A stretch of 64,000 nt of DNA from Pseudoalteromonas xiamenensis (GTDB taxonomy: Bacteria; Pseudomonadota; Gammaproteobacteria; Enterobacterales; Alteromonadaceae): NCBI RefSeq assembly GCF_042431545.1, contig NZ_JBHLYX010000003.1. One strand, written 5' to 3'. The position numbers were made by a program, and so were the translations under genes. Numbering within the stretch: the first letter of the stretch is position 1; every line of letters begins with the position of its first letter. The notes under the pieces are model-generated. The model saw only the letters and a list, made by a program, of their open reading frames with translations. It made no database searches and was not told the DNA's origin. Below are positions 39,498 to 49,488 of this stretch, piece by piece.

Positions 39498-40484
39498 ATG
39501 GCTGAACATAAAGGAAAAATAGCGGCGGCATTTGGCGCTATCTTACTGCTTTTTTACCTTATTGCAGTTTATTGGAGTATTGAACCGGCGCGCTTTAATG
39601 TCGTAGAAAGCGCGAAGGCGGATGCGATGGCACGCAATGAGAAAATAGTTGTTGGTTATACGACAACCACGACTCTGATAAAGGTTGCCGAAACGCTATT
39701 GGATAAAAATGGGGGGTATCTTTCAAATGATGTGATACCACCCAGTGTCCTGATGGACAACATGCCTGCTTGGGAATACGGTGCGCTTGAGATGGTACGC
39801 GACTTGGCTTTATCAATGCGCAAAGATTTTAGCCGCTCTCAGTCTCAATCTACAGAGCATCCAAGTTTGAAAAAAGCACAACCGCAATTTAACATCAGCT
39901 CGACAGCTTGGATGTGGCCAAGTGCTGAGGGCGAATATCGTAAGGGCATTGAGTACCTTTACGAATATCGCGCGCAAATCGCCAATCAACAAGACGCGAA
40001 TAGCCAGTTTTACGCTCGGGCAGATAATCTCCGTGGCTGGCTAAAAGAATCGGAAAAGCGCCTTGGTAGTTTGAGTCAACGCTTGAGCGCAAGTGTCGGC
40101 CAAGAGCGAGTAAATACCGATCTTGCTGGTGACAGCGCTGCGCATCAAGCTACTAATGCACCTCTTCGTCATGAAATTAAAACATCGTGGTGGCAAATTG
40201 ATGATGTTTTCTACGAGGCTCGTGGCGCGACTTGGGCGTTATTGCATTTCTTAAAAGCGGTCGAGTATGACTTTGGTGACGTTTTAGATAAAAAGAACGC
40301 ACGTATTAGTTTGTTGCAAATTGTACGAGAACTTGAAGCGACACAAGATACAGTTTGGAGTCCTATGATCTTGAACGGCAGTGGTTTTGGTTTAGTTGCG
40401 AATCATTCCTTGGTCATGGCAAACTATATCTCACGCGCCAATGCGGCATTAATCGAACTAAGTGAACTCTTAGCGCAAGGATAA
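39498..40484 (+). CDS. DUF2333 family membrane-anchored protein
   Basis: A 328-residue protein with one N-terminal membrane helix (about 8-28) and a periplasmic domain. I recognise the DUF2333 family from DVIPPSVLMDNMPAWEYGAL, SSTAWMWPSAEGEYRKG and WWQIDDVFYEARGATWALLH. Members are found throughout marine gammaproteobacteria with no assigned function. Co-transcribed with the PCuAC gene and the outer-membrane protein gene that follow each other by less than ten bases; this hints at an envelope role. Confidence 0.75.
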   Translation: MAEHKGKIAAAFGAILLLFYLIAVYWSIEPARFNVVESAKADAMARNEKIVVGYTTTTTLIKVAETLLDKNGGYLSNDVIPPSVLMDNMPAWEYGALEMVRDLALSMRKDFSRSQSQSTEHPSLKKAQPQFNISSTAWMWPSAEGEYRKGIEYLYEYRAQIANQQDANSQFYARADNLRGWLKESEKRLGSLSQRLSASVGQERVNTDLAGDSAAHQATNAPLRHEIKTSWWQIDDVFYEARGATWALLHFLKAVEYDFGDVLDKKNARISLLQIVRELEATQDTVWSPMILNGSGFGLVANHSLVMANYISRANAALIELSELLAQG

Positions 40485-40489
40485 TTTGA

Positions 40490-41257
40490 ATGAAAAAACT
40501 TTGTTTAGCGTTAGCTCTAGCGACAGCTGGATTAGCACCCGTTGCTCACGCAGATACCTTATTAGGGTTATACGTCGGCGGTGAAGGATGGAAAACTTCA
40601 AACGAAGGTAGTTTCGCAAATAAAGGCAATCTGCAAAAATTTAATTTCGAGGATGAAACGTTCACGAGCTACTATGCAGCGCTTGAGCACCCGATCCCAT
40701 TAGTGCCAAACATCAAGTTAAAGCACACCGAACTTGAGATTACCGGTTCAACTACGTTATCAGAAACGTTTGAATTTGGTGGCACCGAATATCGTACGAA
40801 TACGGCTGCAACAACCGTTTCTGACCTCACACACAACGACATTATTTTATATTATGAGCTGTTTGATAACGATCTTGTCTCGATTGATTTTGGTGTCAAT
40901 GTGAAGCAATTCGACGGTGAAATAACGGTAAAAGGTGAAGATCAAGCAACTGGCAATATGACGACAGAACGCGTGGATTTCTCAGGCTACGTTCCTATGG
41001 GTTACCTGCGTGGTGAAGTGGGCATGCCGTTTACAGGCTTAAGTCTTTTTGCTGAAGGTAGTGTGCTCAGCATTTCTGGAAGCAGCATCCAAGACTACCA
41101 AGTTGGTGTCGCTTGGGCTTTTGTTGAGAATATGGCGGTAGACGTTGCGGTTCGCGCAGGATACAGAAGCTTGCAATTAGAGTTAGACGATATTGACGAT
41201 ATTGATACCGATTTAGATTTTTCGGGTCCATTTTTGGGACTAGAACTCCACTTCTAA
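40490..41257 (+). CDS. TIGR04219-family outer-membrane beta-barrel protein
   Basis: A 255-residue exported protein: signal peptide 1-21 (ending VAHADT), then beta strands in an outer-membrane barrel pattern ending with a C-terminal aromatic (LELHF). Recognised as TIGR04219 from LLGLYVGGEGWKTSNEGSF, HTELEITGSTTLS and VAVRAGYRSLQLELDDIDD. Function unknown. It starts five bases after the DUF2333 gene and closes the operon with a strong terminator. Confidence 0.82.
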   Translation: MKKLCLALALATAGLAPVAHADTLLGLYVGGEGWKTSNEGSFANKGNLQKFNFEDETFTSYYAALEHPIPLVPNIKLKHTELEITGSTTLSETFEFGGTEYRTNTAATTVSDLTHNDIILYYELFDNDLVSIDFGVNVKQFDGEITVKGEDQATGNMTTERVDFSGYVPMGYLRGEVGMPFTGLSLFAEGSVLSISGSSIQDYQVGVAWAFVENMAVDVAVRAGYRSLQLELDDIDDIDTDLDFSGPFLGLELHF

Positions 41258-41274
41258 TCGTTGTTAGTATTAGA

Positions 41275-41300
41275 CAAAAAAGGGGCTTAAGCCCCTTTTT
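41275..41300 (+). terminator. Bidirectional terminator
   Basis: A-run, GGGGCTTAAGCCCC palindrome and T-run: serves the outer-membrane protein gene and the convergent TIGR03899 gene. Confidence 0.9.
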
Positions 41301-41339
41301 TATTGGAACCGAACAATCCTAAGCGTTATGTCAGAGGGA

Positions 41340-42221
41340 TTATTCACTCCATTGTAACTGAAAGTCTTCTTCAAAGGCTTGTTGCAACGCCTGCTTGTAA
41401 AGCTTGTTAATGGGCGAATTGATGAGCTTTTTAAGTTCATCCCCCGTCTGGGTCAATTTGTAATAGCACAACACTAAATCACTGTGCTTGGCATTGAGAG
41501 CTAACTTTTGGCGTTGAAAACGAAATTGCAAAGCTTGATCCGATTTAAGTTCAGCTGATTCAATTTCTTGTCGATAAATTAAGCCAATATCCATCAGGGT
41601 AAGAATGTGTGGAAAACTTAAACCCGCTTTACTCAAATTCAAGCTCTCACGGTTACTTTTACGTAATAAGTCGAAGAACGAAGGTTTGCGATAGAACCCG
41701 AGAATGATGATATGACTGTCGTCTTTTTCTGAGTAACCACACAAGCCAGCAGCACGGTGTAAGGCATCGGCTTCTCGTTGCGTCATTTGCTTTAATGTCT
41801 GCAAACTTTTAATCGAAAACGTACCCGGCGAGATTGTTTCCCCAACCAAAATTTTTGCCCATAGCAACTGCATTTGTGTGTTGGAGGTGTCTTCAGCAAG
41901 ATGAATAAAACGGTCCACCCAATCTGCATCTGGCAAGCCTTGGCTGGTCACCTCGGGGCAGACACGCATTGCCTCGCACATGATGGCTTCAATATTTTTC
42001 TGGCGCTGGATTTTGGTGAGTTGATTTCGTTTCAACGCACGTTTAAGTAAGCCGACATTGCTTTTTATCGCAAAGTTTTCGCCTTGCTTTCCACCCACCG
42101 TATAGCTGTTTTCATCAGCAGAACTGAGGCGTCGAGAATCAGCTTTGATAACTGGAAAGCCCAATTTGTCCTCAATGATGTAGGCCAAACTTAGCTTGGC
42201 TTGGGCATTTTTTACCGTCAT
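41340..42221 (-). CDS. TIGR03899-like protein of unknown function
   Basis: A 293-residue soluble protein. I recognise the pattern of TIGR03899 (DUF2806-like) from LAEDTSNTQMQLLWAKILVG and FSIKSLQTLKQMTQREADAL, which also occurs in other marine gammaproteobacteria. The ATG at 42221 is favoured over a TTG at 42269; neither has a strong ribosome site. No catalytic residues are evident. Monocistronic. Confidence 0.6.
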   Translation of the reverse strand: MTVKNAQAKLSLAYIIEDKLGFPVIKADSRRLSSADENSYTVGGKQGENFAIKSNVGLLKRALKRNQLTKIQRQKNIEAIMCEAMRVCPEVTSQGLPDADWVDRFIHLAEDTSNTQMQLLWAKILVGETISPGTFSIKSLQTLKQMTQREADALHRAAGLCGYSEKDDSHIIILGFYRKPSFFDLLRKSNRESLNLSKAGLSFPHILTLMDIGLIYRQEIESAELKSDQALQFRFQRQKLALNAKHSDLVLCYYKLTQTGDELKKLINSPINKLYKQALQQAFEEDFQLQWSE

Positions 42222-42269
42222 GCGTGTCACTTTCTTGTGTTGATTGTTTATTTCTACAGGAGTCTGCAA

Positions 42270-42659
42270 TATTTGGCTAGTCCCTTGTTAGAGCTAGGCA
42301 TTGTAGGACGCCTTTTGGTCTTGGATAAAGACGAGAGAGTCTGATATCACCCCCGCCAAATGAATATCGACAATGCGCAATGTCATCTGAAAAGACAAAT
42401 TTGATGAGAGAATGTTTGCAGCAAATGTGCGGCGTCTAAGCTCAAGTCATTGGAATTAATTTATTTTCAGTCAGGTAGCAGCAATGCTGCGAACTTAGTC
42501 TATACTAATTGATGTCAGAAAATTTATGCTACGTCTTTTCTTTTATGCACATATGTTTAAAGCCGATTTATCAAAACAATTCGAATATTATCAATGGCTC
42601 GGCATCAATGCGGGCTTTTCTCGTGTAATACCCGCTTGTATTGGACTGAAGGAAGTAGA
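42270..42659. promoter_or_regulatory. Promoter region of the REC-EAL gene
   Basis: 390 bases between divergent genes. A TATACT at 42501-42506 reads towards the regulator gene. An in-frame extension of that gene up to 42594 exists but has no ribosome site. Nothing else recognised. Confidence 0.45.
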
Positions 42660-44864
42660 ATGACACCAGAAGAGACCGATTTCCTATTTGCCGATCATGA
42701 AGATGAGGCTACCCCTGTTGCTGAAATTCGGGATTTTTGGGATGTACTTATTGTAGATGATGACCCAGAAATTCACTCCGTGACAAAGCTCGCGTTATCT
42801 GGTGTTACGTTTTGGGAAAAAGGTATTCGCTTCCATGATGCGTTTTCAGGCAAAGAAGCCATCGAGATCCTTTCACAACCGAATTCGATTTGCGTTGTTT
42901 TACTTGACGTCGTAATGGAAACGGATGATGCGGGTTTTCATGTTGTTCGGTTAGTCCGCGAACAATTAAACAATCGGTTTATTCGCATTATTCTGCGAAC
43001 GGGTCAGCCAGGTTTTGCACCTGAAGAAAATGTGATCCGTGAATACGACATCAACGACTACAAAACTAAAACCGAGTTAACCCGTAGCAAACTCGTTACT
43101 TCGTTAATGACAGCGATTCGTTCTTTTGAACAGTTACAGCAATTAGAATCTCATAGTGCGTCACTGGCGAGTATTCTGGAGGCGTCAAAAGCGATTCTTG
43201 GTCACACGGATATTCAAGTGTTCGGCGAAGCGGTGATCCATCAACTGGCGAATATTCTTGATGTTGAAGCCAAAGGGATCATGTGTGGCATGATCGGTGA
43301 CGACAAACGAATCCTAGTCATTGGGGGGAGTGAAGAATATCAGCAGTATGTCGGCTCAGGACTCGAACAGCTCGATAATGGCCGAATTATTTTGCAGATG
43401 CAAAATGCCTTTGATTGTTTGTGCCATCAACGTACCGACCATGATTTAACCTTTATTTTGAAAACAAAATCGCGTTCAGCGGCAATTTACTTGGAATTAG
43501 AGGCGCGTCCCAATGATGCGCAGTTGCAGTTTGCCGAGTTATTTTTAACTAATGTGAGCGTCGGTTTAGATAACATTCGACTGTTCAACAAATTACGTGA
43601 TGTTGCCTACAAAGATCCGCTGACCAAATTGCCGAATCGTTCCAACTTTGTTGAGATGATTGAAAGAGAGTACGAGCCGGACCATAACGAGTTTATCTTC
43701 GCGATTGTCGATATTGCGCAATTCTCCGATATCAATAACGGGCTCGGTCAGGAAGTGGGTAATTTGCTGTTGCTCGCGGTAATGGAACGTCTTCGCGTCG
43801 AATTTCCTGAGGCAAAAATGCTGTCACGTATCGGCGCTGATGTTTTTGCTCTGTTATTACCAAATGCAACGTTTGATGACGAACTGTTTCTTGATGCCTT
43901 ATTAATCCCATATGCGGTCGGAGAACACGTACTAACAGTCCATTTCCATGTTGGTCTGTGTGAACAGCAAGACTTTCATAAACAAGGACTCGAGACGTTA
44001 AAATTGGCCTATATTGCATTGAACCAAGCAAAAATGGGCAAAGTCACTGTTGGACGTTACTCGGCGGACTTGGAAGAGCGAATGGCATGGCGACTGGGAA
44101 TTATTCGCCAACTTCGACAAGACTTTGAACATCGGAAATTGGAAGTTTGGTATCAACCACAGCTAAATTTCCATTCACTTGAGGTTATTGGCTGTGAAGC
44201 GCTGCTGCGCTGGCCTTCTGGTAATGGCAATTACATTTCGCCAGCGGTGTTTGTACCAATGGCTGAAGATTCCGGTCTCATCGTTGATATTGGCCAATGG
44301 GTATTAGAGCAGGCTTGCGAACAACAACGGTTGTTGGCTCAACGTGGTTTCGATATCAGCGTGGCAGTCAACGTATCGGTACCTCAATTTAAAGTCCCTA
44401 ATTATGCTCAGTCCGTTAAAGATACGCTCGAAGCCTATAAAATCCCATCGAATAAAATAGAATTAGAAGTCACTGAAAGCGTAGTGATGGATGACATCTC
44501 AGGTGTTATTGAAACACTTAAAGAACTCAAGAATTACGGCGTGGAAGTCGCCATAGATGACTTTGGTACCGGCTTCTCGTCATTGAGTTATTTACAAAAA
44601 CTGCCGCTTGCAAGGCTTAAAATTGACCGTGCGTTTGTTAAAGATATTCCAGATAACGACAGTGGTGCGATTGCCTCATTGGTTATTTCTTTAGGCAAAA
44701 GCTTAGGTTTAAAAACGATTGCGGAAGGGGTGGAAACCCAAGAGCAGGCAACGGTACTTAAAACACTCGGATGTGATGAGGTACAGGGGTTCTTGTATGG
44801 TAAACCCATGAAGAGCGATGAGTTATTCGATTTCTTGCAAAATACCAAGAGCGAAAGCCAGTAA
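42660..44864 (+). CDS. c-di-GMP phosphodiesterase: REC, DUF3369, degenerate GGDEF, EAL
   Basis: A 734-residue response regulator. An N-terminal receiver domain (VDDDPEIHS, phosphoacceptor Asp in LLDVVMETDDAG) is followed by DUF3369 (about 160-300). The GGDEF domain reads GADVF at residues 392-396 and is therefore not a cyclase but could bind GTP or c-di-GMP. The EAL domain is complete: CEALLRW, ELEVTESVVMDD, IDDFGTGFSSLSYL and AEGVETQEQ. It should hydrolyse c-di-GMP under receiver control. Its partner kinase is not adjacent; ATG at 42660 has a GGAAG site. Confidence 0.9.
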   Translation: MTPEETDFLFADHEDEATPVAEIRDFWDVLIVDDDPEIHSVTKLALSGVTFWEKGIRFHDAFSGKEAIEILSQPNSICVVLLDVVMETDDAGFHVVRLVREQLNNRFIRIILRTGQPGFAPEENVIREYDINDYKTKTELTRSKLVTSLMTAIRSFEQLQQLESHSASLASILEASKAILGHTDIQVFGEAVIHQLANILDVEAKGIMCGMIGDDKRILVIGGSEEYQQYVGSGLEQLDNGRIILQMQNAFDCLCHQRTDHDLTFILKTKSRSAAIYLELEARPNDAQLQFAELFLTNVSVGLDNIRLFNKLRDVAYKDPLTKLPNRSNFVEMIEREYEPDHNEFIFAIVDIAQFSDINNGLGQEVGNLLLLAVMERLRVEFPEAKMLSRIGADVFALLLPNATFDDELFLDALLIPYAVGEHVLTVHFHVGLCEQQDFHKQGLETLKLAYIALNQAKMGKVTVGRYSADLEERMAWRLGIIRQLRQDFEHRKLEVWYQPQLNFHSLEVIGCEALLRWPSGNGNYISPAVFVPMAEDSGLIVDIGQWVLEQACEQQRLLAQRGFDISVAVNVSVPQFKVPNYAQSVKDTLEAYKIPSNKIELEVTESVVMDDISGVIETLKELKNYGVEVAIDDFGTGFSSLSYLQKLPLARLKIDRAFVKDIPDNDSGAIASLVISLGKSLGLKTIAEGVETQEQATVLKTLGCDEVQGFLYGKPMKSDELFDFLQNTKSESQ

Positions 44865-44950
44865 ACAAGCGGGATTACGCTATTTTTATTGTAGTAAGAC
44901 GTGTATAATTCGCTCCTTTTTTAGCCACGGCCAAAGATTTCACTACGACT

Positions 44951-47152
44951 ATGAGCGGATTAAAAGCAGAACGTTCGTTATTTTCCTATCCTAAATTTTG
45001 GGCAGAATGTTACGGCCCAGCACCATTTTTGCCGACAACTCGCAAAGAGATGGAACAACTGGGTTGGGATAGTTGCGACATTATAATTGTTACTGGTGAC
45101 GCGTACGTCGACCATCCAAGTTTTGGTATGGCGGTGATTGGTCGTGTGCTTGAGGCGCAAGGTTTTCGTGTAGGTATCATTGCGCAGCCGGATTGGTCCT
45201 CTAAAGCGCCTTTCATGGAGCTTGGTAAACCAAACCTATTTTTTGGTGTTACCGCGGGTAACATGGACTCCATGATCAACCGCTACACTGCCGAAAAACG
45301 TTTACGTCACGATGATGCCTACACGCCAGGCAATGAAGGGGGTAAACGCCCAGATCGCGCCGTTATTGTTTACAGTCAACGATGTAAAGAAGCGTACAGC
45401 GATGTTCCACTGGTCATTGGAGGAATTGAGGCAAGCCTACGCCGTATTGCACACTATGACTACTGGCAGGAAAAGGTACGTCGCAGTATTATTTTTGACG
45501 CCAAAGCCGACATCTTAATCTACGGAAATGCCGAACGTCCGCTTGTTGAAGTTGCGCATCGTTTAGCTGCAGGTGAAACACCAGAGCAAATTCAAGACGT
45601 TCGTGGCACCGCCGTGATCCGTAAGACACCACTACCTGAATGGCGCGGTAGCGACTCCACCGCAATTGATAAAATTGGTAAAATTGACCCTATTCCGAAT
45701 CCGTATGGTGCCGACGATGTGGGTTGTAGCAAATCCGAATTTGCTGCGGCAGGGATCGATTTGCAAGCGGAAGCGGCAAAACCCATCGTAGTACAACCGC
45801 CACGCTTAAAACCATATGAAAAAGCTTATGTGAAGTTGCCAGCCTTTGAGCAAGTGAGCGTCAACAAACCTCTGTACGCACACGCTTCACGTATTTTGCA
45901 CCAAGAAACAAATCCAGGGTGTGCTCGAGCATTATTCCAGCGTCATGGCGATCGTTATGTATGGGTAAATCCGCCTGCCTATCCTTTAGAAACCGAAGAA
46001 ATGGACCACGTTTTTGGTTTGCCATACCAACGTGTTCCTCATCCAAAATACGGTAACGCGAAGATCCCGGCTTATGACATGATCAAAACGTCGGTCAATA
46101 TTATGCGTGGGTGCTTTGGCGGATGTAGTTTCTGTTCAATCACGGAACATGAAGGTCGTATTATTCAAAGTCGTTCGCAAGAGTCGATTTTGGAAGAAAT
46201 TAATCAGATCCGAGACAAGGTGCCTGGGTTTACTGGAGTGATCTCGGACTTAGGTGGGCCAACGGCCAACATGTATGGGTTGCGTTGTAAAAACAAGCGT
46301 GCAGAAAGTACCTGTCGACGTTTATCGTGCGTTTATCCGACCATATGTGAACACATGGATACGGATCATACTCCAACGATTGAACTCTACCAAAATGCGC
46401 GCCAAGTCAAAGGGATCAAGAAAATCCTGATTGCGTCGGGCGTACGTTATGATTTGGCAATTGAAGATCCACGTTACGTGAAAGAGTTGGTGACACATCA
46501 TGTGGGCGGATATTTGAAAATTGCGCCTGAGCATACCGAAAATGGTCCATTGTCAAAGATGATGAAACCGGGCATGGGAGCATACGATAAATTTAAGGAG
46601 CTGTTTGAGCAGTATTCGAAAGAAGCAGGTAAAAAACAGTACCTGATCCCTTACTTTATCTCGGCTCACCCTGGCACGACAGACGAAGACATGGTGAATT
46701 TGGCGCTTTGGTTGAAATCACATGACTTCAAGTTGGACCAAGTACAAAACTTCTATCCTTCACCGATGGCAAATGCGACAACGATTTACCATACTGAAAT
46801 GAACTCGCTAAGAAACATTAAGAACAACACGGAGACCGTGGCCGTGCCGAAAGGGGCGAGGCAACGTCGCTTACATAAAGCGATTTTACGTTATCACGAT
46901 CCGGCTGGTTGGCCAATGATCCGTGATGCACTTCGAGCGATGGGGAAAGCGAATTTAATTGGTAAAGCGCCGCATTGTTTGGTGCCTGAAGAAGGTCGCA
47001 ATGAACGACCAAAGACAACGTCGAAAGGCCAGCCTGCGTTAACGAAACACACCGGTTTTGCTCAATTCAAAAAAGCGAATACCAAGCCGCGCGTTGGCGA
47101 TAATAAAAATCGCAAAGAAACGTTTGGTAAGAAGCGTGCAAAAAACGCATAA
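44951..47152 (+). CDS. ygiQ: YgiQ-family radical SAM protein
   Basis: A 733-residue radical SAM protein. The [4Fe-4S] motif is CFGGCSFCSITEHEGR; the N-terminal domain (LGWDSCDIIIVTGDAYVDHP) resembles B12-binding folds, and the C-terminal DUF3362 tail is Lys/Arg-rich. Members of the YgiQ family are widespread and their reaction is not known. A strong terminator follows. Confidence 0.92.
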   Translation: MSGLKAERSLFSYPKFWAECYGPAPFLPTTRKEMEQLGWDSCDIIIVTGDAYVDHPSFGMAVIGRVLEAQGFRVGIIAQPDWSSKAPFMELGKPNLFFGVTAGNMDSMINRYTAEKRLRHDDAYTPGNEGGKRPDRAVIVYSQRCKEAYSDVPLVIGGIEASLRRIAHYDYWQEKVRRSIIFDAKADILIYGNAERPLVEVAHRLAAGETPEQIQDVRGTAVIRKTPLPEWRGSDSTAIDKIGKIDPIPNPYGADDVGCSKSEFAAAGIDLQAEAAKPIVVQPPRLKPYEKAYVKLPAFEQVSVNKPLYAHASRILHQETNPGCARALFQRHGDRYVWVNPPAYPLETEEMDHVFGLPYQRVPHPKYGNAKIPAYDMIKTSVNIMRGCFGGCSFCSITEHEGRIIQSRSQESILEEINQIRDKVPGFTGVISDLGGPTANMYGLRCKNKRAESTCRRLSCVYPTICEHMDTDHTPTIELYQNARQVKGIKKILIASGVRYDLAIEDPRYVKELVTHHVGGYLKIAPEHTENGPLSKMMKPGMGAYDKFKELFEQYSKEAGKKQYLIPYFISAHPGTTDEDMVNLALWLKSHDFKLDQVQNFYPSPMANATTIYHTEMNSLRNIKNNTETVAVPKGARQRRLHKAILRYHDPAGWPMIRDALRAMGKANLIGKAPHCLVPEEGRNERPKTTSKGQPALTKHTGFAQFKKANTKPRVGDNKNRKETFGKKRAKNA

Positions 47153-47182
47153 AGAAGGCGAGCTTAGCTCGCCTTTTTCTTT
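47151..47182 (+). terminator. Bidirectional terminator between ygiQ and wzi
   Basis: GGCGAGC and GCTCGCC around TTA with A-run and T-run on either side. Confidence 0.88.
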
Positions 47183-47193
47183 AATTTAGAACC

Positions 47194-48564
47194 TTAAAAG
47201 CGATATTCCCAACTGCTACTAAAACGTGTATCGCTCGAGGTGTCTCGCGGATTCTCTTGGCGGACATAATTGGCAGATACGCGCCAAAGTCCATTGAACA
47301 ATCCGCGTTGATAGCGAAGTTCAAGTTCAGAGAAATCGCTTTCTTCTTTAGAGTGTCTTTTTAGTTTGGCGCCATAACCTTGACCCGACGACTCAAAACG
47401 TTCGTAACCTAGCGTCCAGCCTGACATTTGCTGTGGCAGTGCACTGCCAAGCCACCAATCGCGGTTGGTAAACTGGTTTTTAGGAACGACGTCTAAATTA
47501 CAACCCACCAAAACGCGACTTTCAGAACAATTTTGCTCATTGTCCGTGTACTCAATATAGTATTTACTGCGACTTGAAGCGGTTGCAGTGAACGTTTCAA
47601 AGCCTGCCGTAAACGTAGGAGAAATGGGTGTTAAGCCGGATTGGTTGTGGCCCATCCATTCCCCGTAAATACTAAATGGAATCTGGCCTGCAAGCATTGA
47701 ATATTTGACATCGAAACTTTGCAGCGTCTGTTTTTTCGGGGTTTCTCGTTCCAACGTTCGGTCATATTCAAAAACGAATTCACTGCTCAATGTGCTGGTG
47801 GCGATTTCCAAGCCCGGTAGAGGGGTGGCTGCAAATCGCAAAGCCCACAAGTTAGATGAAGGGTTCTTTTTTACGTTAGCGATTGGTTGACTAGGACGCT
47901 GTTGCGCAGCAATCGCCGTCACTTGCCAAGGACCTAAAAAAGATAAAAATGACGGGCCAAGTTGCGAACTTGCACGAGTTAGGCGAAGTCCTGTCATTGG
48001 TGGAGCATGATTTGACAAGAGCTGTGCGTTGTCATTGCTTGGGCCCCACCAGTACGATAAGCGCTCTGCACTTACTGCCCAGTTATCAAATAAAACCGCA
48101 AGATGACTGCCATCGTAATTGGTTGTCTTGCCATCAAGTCCATCACGCTGATAGTTCACTTGCACTTTGGCACTGACATTTTCACTCGTCATTAAGCCGT
48201 ATGTGTCCAACCCTGCTTTTGCTTTGTCGCGTGGAGCGAAACCTTGCGTCAATTTAGCATCACTGGAATAGTAGGCTCGAACCCCAGAATCACGCTTTAA
48301 CTTTGCGACGCGCAGAGAATGTTCAACGTGTTGTAGGGCAAACATCACTTCTTGTGGAAGTGTGGCTCTATCAATATCAACCAGATCAGACGCAATACCC
48401 TGCCACATCAAAGGATATTGATTTACCGGGTGATGAATAACACCGTAGCTGACAAGCAAGTCGATAGAGTTTTTTAGTTGAGTATCACCTGCATCAATCC
48501 AAGGTGACGCTAGGGAACCTTGGCTTACTAATGCAAGACTCAGACAAAGCAGACGCTTTTTCAT
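47194..48564 (-). CDS. wzi: Wzi-family capsule assembly outer-membrane protein
   Basis: A 456-residue exported protein: signal peptide 1-19 (ending SLASP), a helical N-terminal region (IDLLVSYGVIHHPVNQYPLM, typical of Wzi), then strands ending WEYRF at the C-terminus as in barrel proteins. Wzi attaches group 1 capsule to the outer membrane in Klebsiella and E. coli. There is no capsule gene cluster here. Its ATG overlaps the coaD stop by ATGA. Confidence 0.82.
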   Translation of the reverse strand: MKKRLLCLSLALVSQGSLASPWIDAGDTQLKNSIDLLVSYGVIHHPVNQYPLMWQGIASDLVDIDRATLPQEVMFALQHVEHSLRVAKLKRDSGVRAYYSSDAKLTQGFAPRDKAKAGLDTYGLMTSENVSAKVQVNYQRDGLDGKTTNYDGSHLAVLFDNWAVSAERLSYWWGPSNDNAQLLSNHAPPMTGLRLTRASSQLGPSFLSFLGPWQVTAIAAQQRPSQPIANVKKNPSSNLWALRFAATPLPGLEIATSTLSSEFVFEYDRTLERETPKKQTLQSFDVKYSMLAGQIPFSIYGEWMGHNQSGLTPISPTFTAGFETFTATASSRSKYYIEYTDNEQNCSESRVLVGCNLDVVPKNQFTNRDWWLGSALPQQMSGWTLGYERFESSGQGYGAKLKRHSKEESDFSELELRYQRGLFNGLWRVSANYVRQENPRDTSSDTRFSSSWEYRF

Positions 48565-49043
48565 CCGTGGAGTTTTTCCTGTAGTGCTTTTGAGACGAGA
48601 GGGTGGACAAATTGGCTAACGTCACCGTGGTGAAGCGCCACTTCTTTAACTAAGGTCGATGATATGAATGAGTTTTTTTCTGATGGTGTTAAAAACACGC
48701 TTTCCAAATCTGGGTTTAAACGTCGATTCATGTTGGCAAGTTGAAATTCATAGTCGAAATCAGACACGGCTCGAATGCCTCTAATCAACACATTCGCATT
48801 TTGTTGTTTCGCTAAATCAACCAATAACCCTGTAAAACCAATGACTTTTACATTCTTCAAATCACGTGTAATTTCGCTCGCTAATGCCACTCTTTCATCC
48901 AACGTGAAACATGGTTTTTTATTTGGGTTGTGTGCAATAGCCAAAATAACGGTATGAAACATTTTTGCGGCACGTTGGATTAAGTCCATATGCCCATTCG
49001 TTAACGGATCAAACGTACCAGGGTAAAGTGCAACTACATTCAT
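48561..49043 (-). CDS. coaD: Phosphopantetheine adenylyltransferase
   Basis: A 160-residue nucleotidyltransferase forming dephospho-CoA from phosphopantetheine and ATP. YPGTFDPLTNGHMDLI is the nucleotidyltransferase HxGH region, RGIRAVSDFDYE and ISSTLVKEVALHHGD the rest. The ATG at 49043 gives the standard CoaD length. It overlaps wzi by four bases on the same strand and is followed by it, an unrelated gene coupled by translation. Confidence 0.96.
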   Translation of the reverse strand: MNVVALYPGTFDPLTNGHMDLIQRAAKMFHTVILAIAHNPNKKPCFTLDERVALASEITRDLKNVKVIGFTGLLVDLAKQQNANVLIRGIRAVSDFDYEFQLANMNRRLNPDLESVFLTPSEKNSFISSTLVKEVALHHGDVSQFVHPLVSKALQEKLHG

Positions 49044-49488
49044 TGTCGTATCATCGAAATTCAAATTATTGATATATTAACAAGCTTTTATTGGAATAAC
49101 AGCAGTTACTCTGTGTGAAACTGTTTCCGTTAAAAGACCAATCTGTCTCACGTGAATAGGTTGATAGAGCGTAGCAATGGGGGTTGCACGATAGCGAATT
49201 CCAAACCGTGATTTAGCATGGAATTTTCTATAATCATGGTGTTTGAACAAAATTCATCCCCATTTGGTGAAGTTACCCTAGGTATCACCTTTGGAATTGG
49301 CTATACTGCGGCCAAGCTGTTGGTCGTTGTAGCGACACTTATTCGCGGATCTTTGTTGCGTGGCAATATATTACCTGCGGTAAGAATGCGCACTTGGCTA
49401 CTGAAAATTGTTTCGTCATTTGATTAAGCGTTCTATGGCGAAACCTTTACAACAGCATCGTTTATTTGCAATTCAATGGGACTAGGAA
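49044..49488. other. Intergenic region without a convincing gene
   Basis: 445 bases between the divergent coaD and TetR genes. A 69-codon ORF at 49218-49427 has a hydrophobic middle but no clear ribosome site or family and is not called. The region should hold both promoters. Confidence 0.45.

Noticed and set aside
49218..49427. 69-codon ORF between coaD and the TetR gene
   Set aside because: Somewhat hydrophobic but no ribosome site or recognisable motif; could be real but not supported enough to list.
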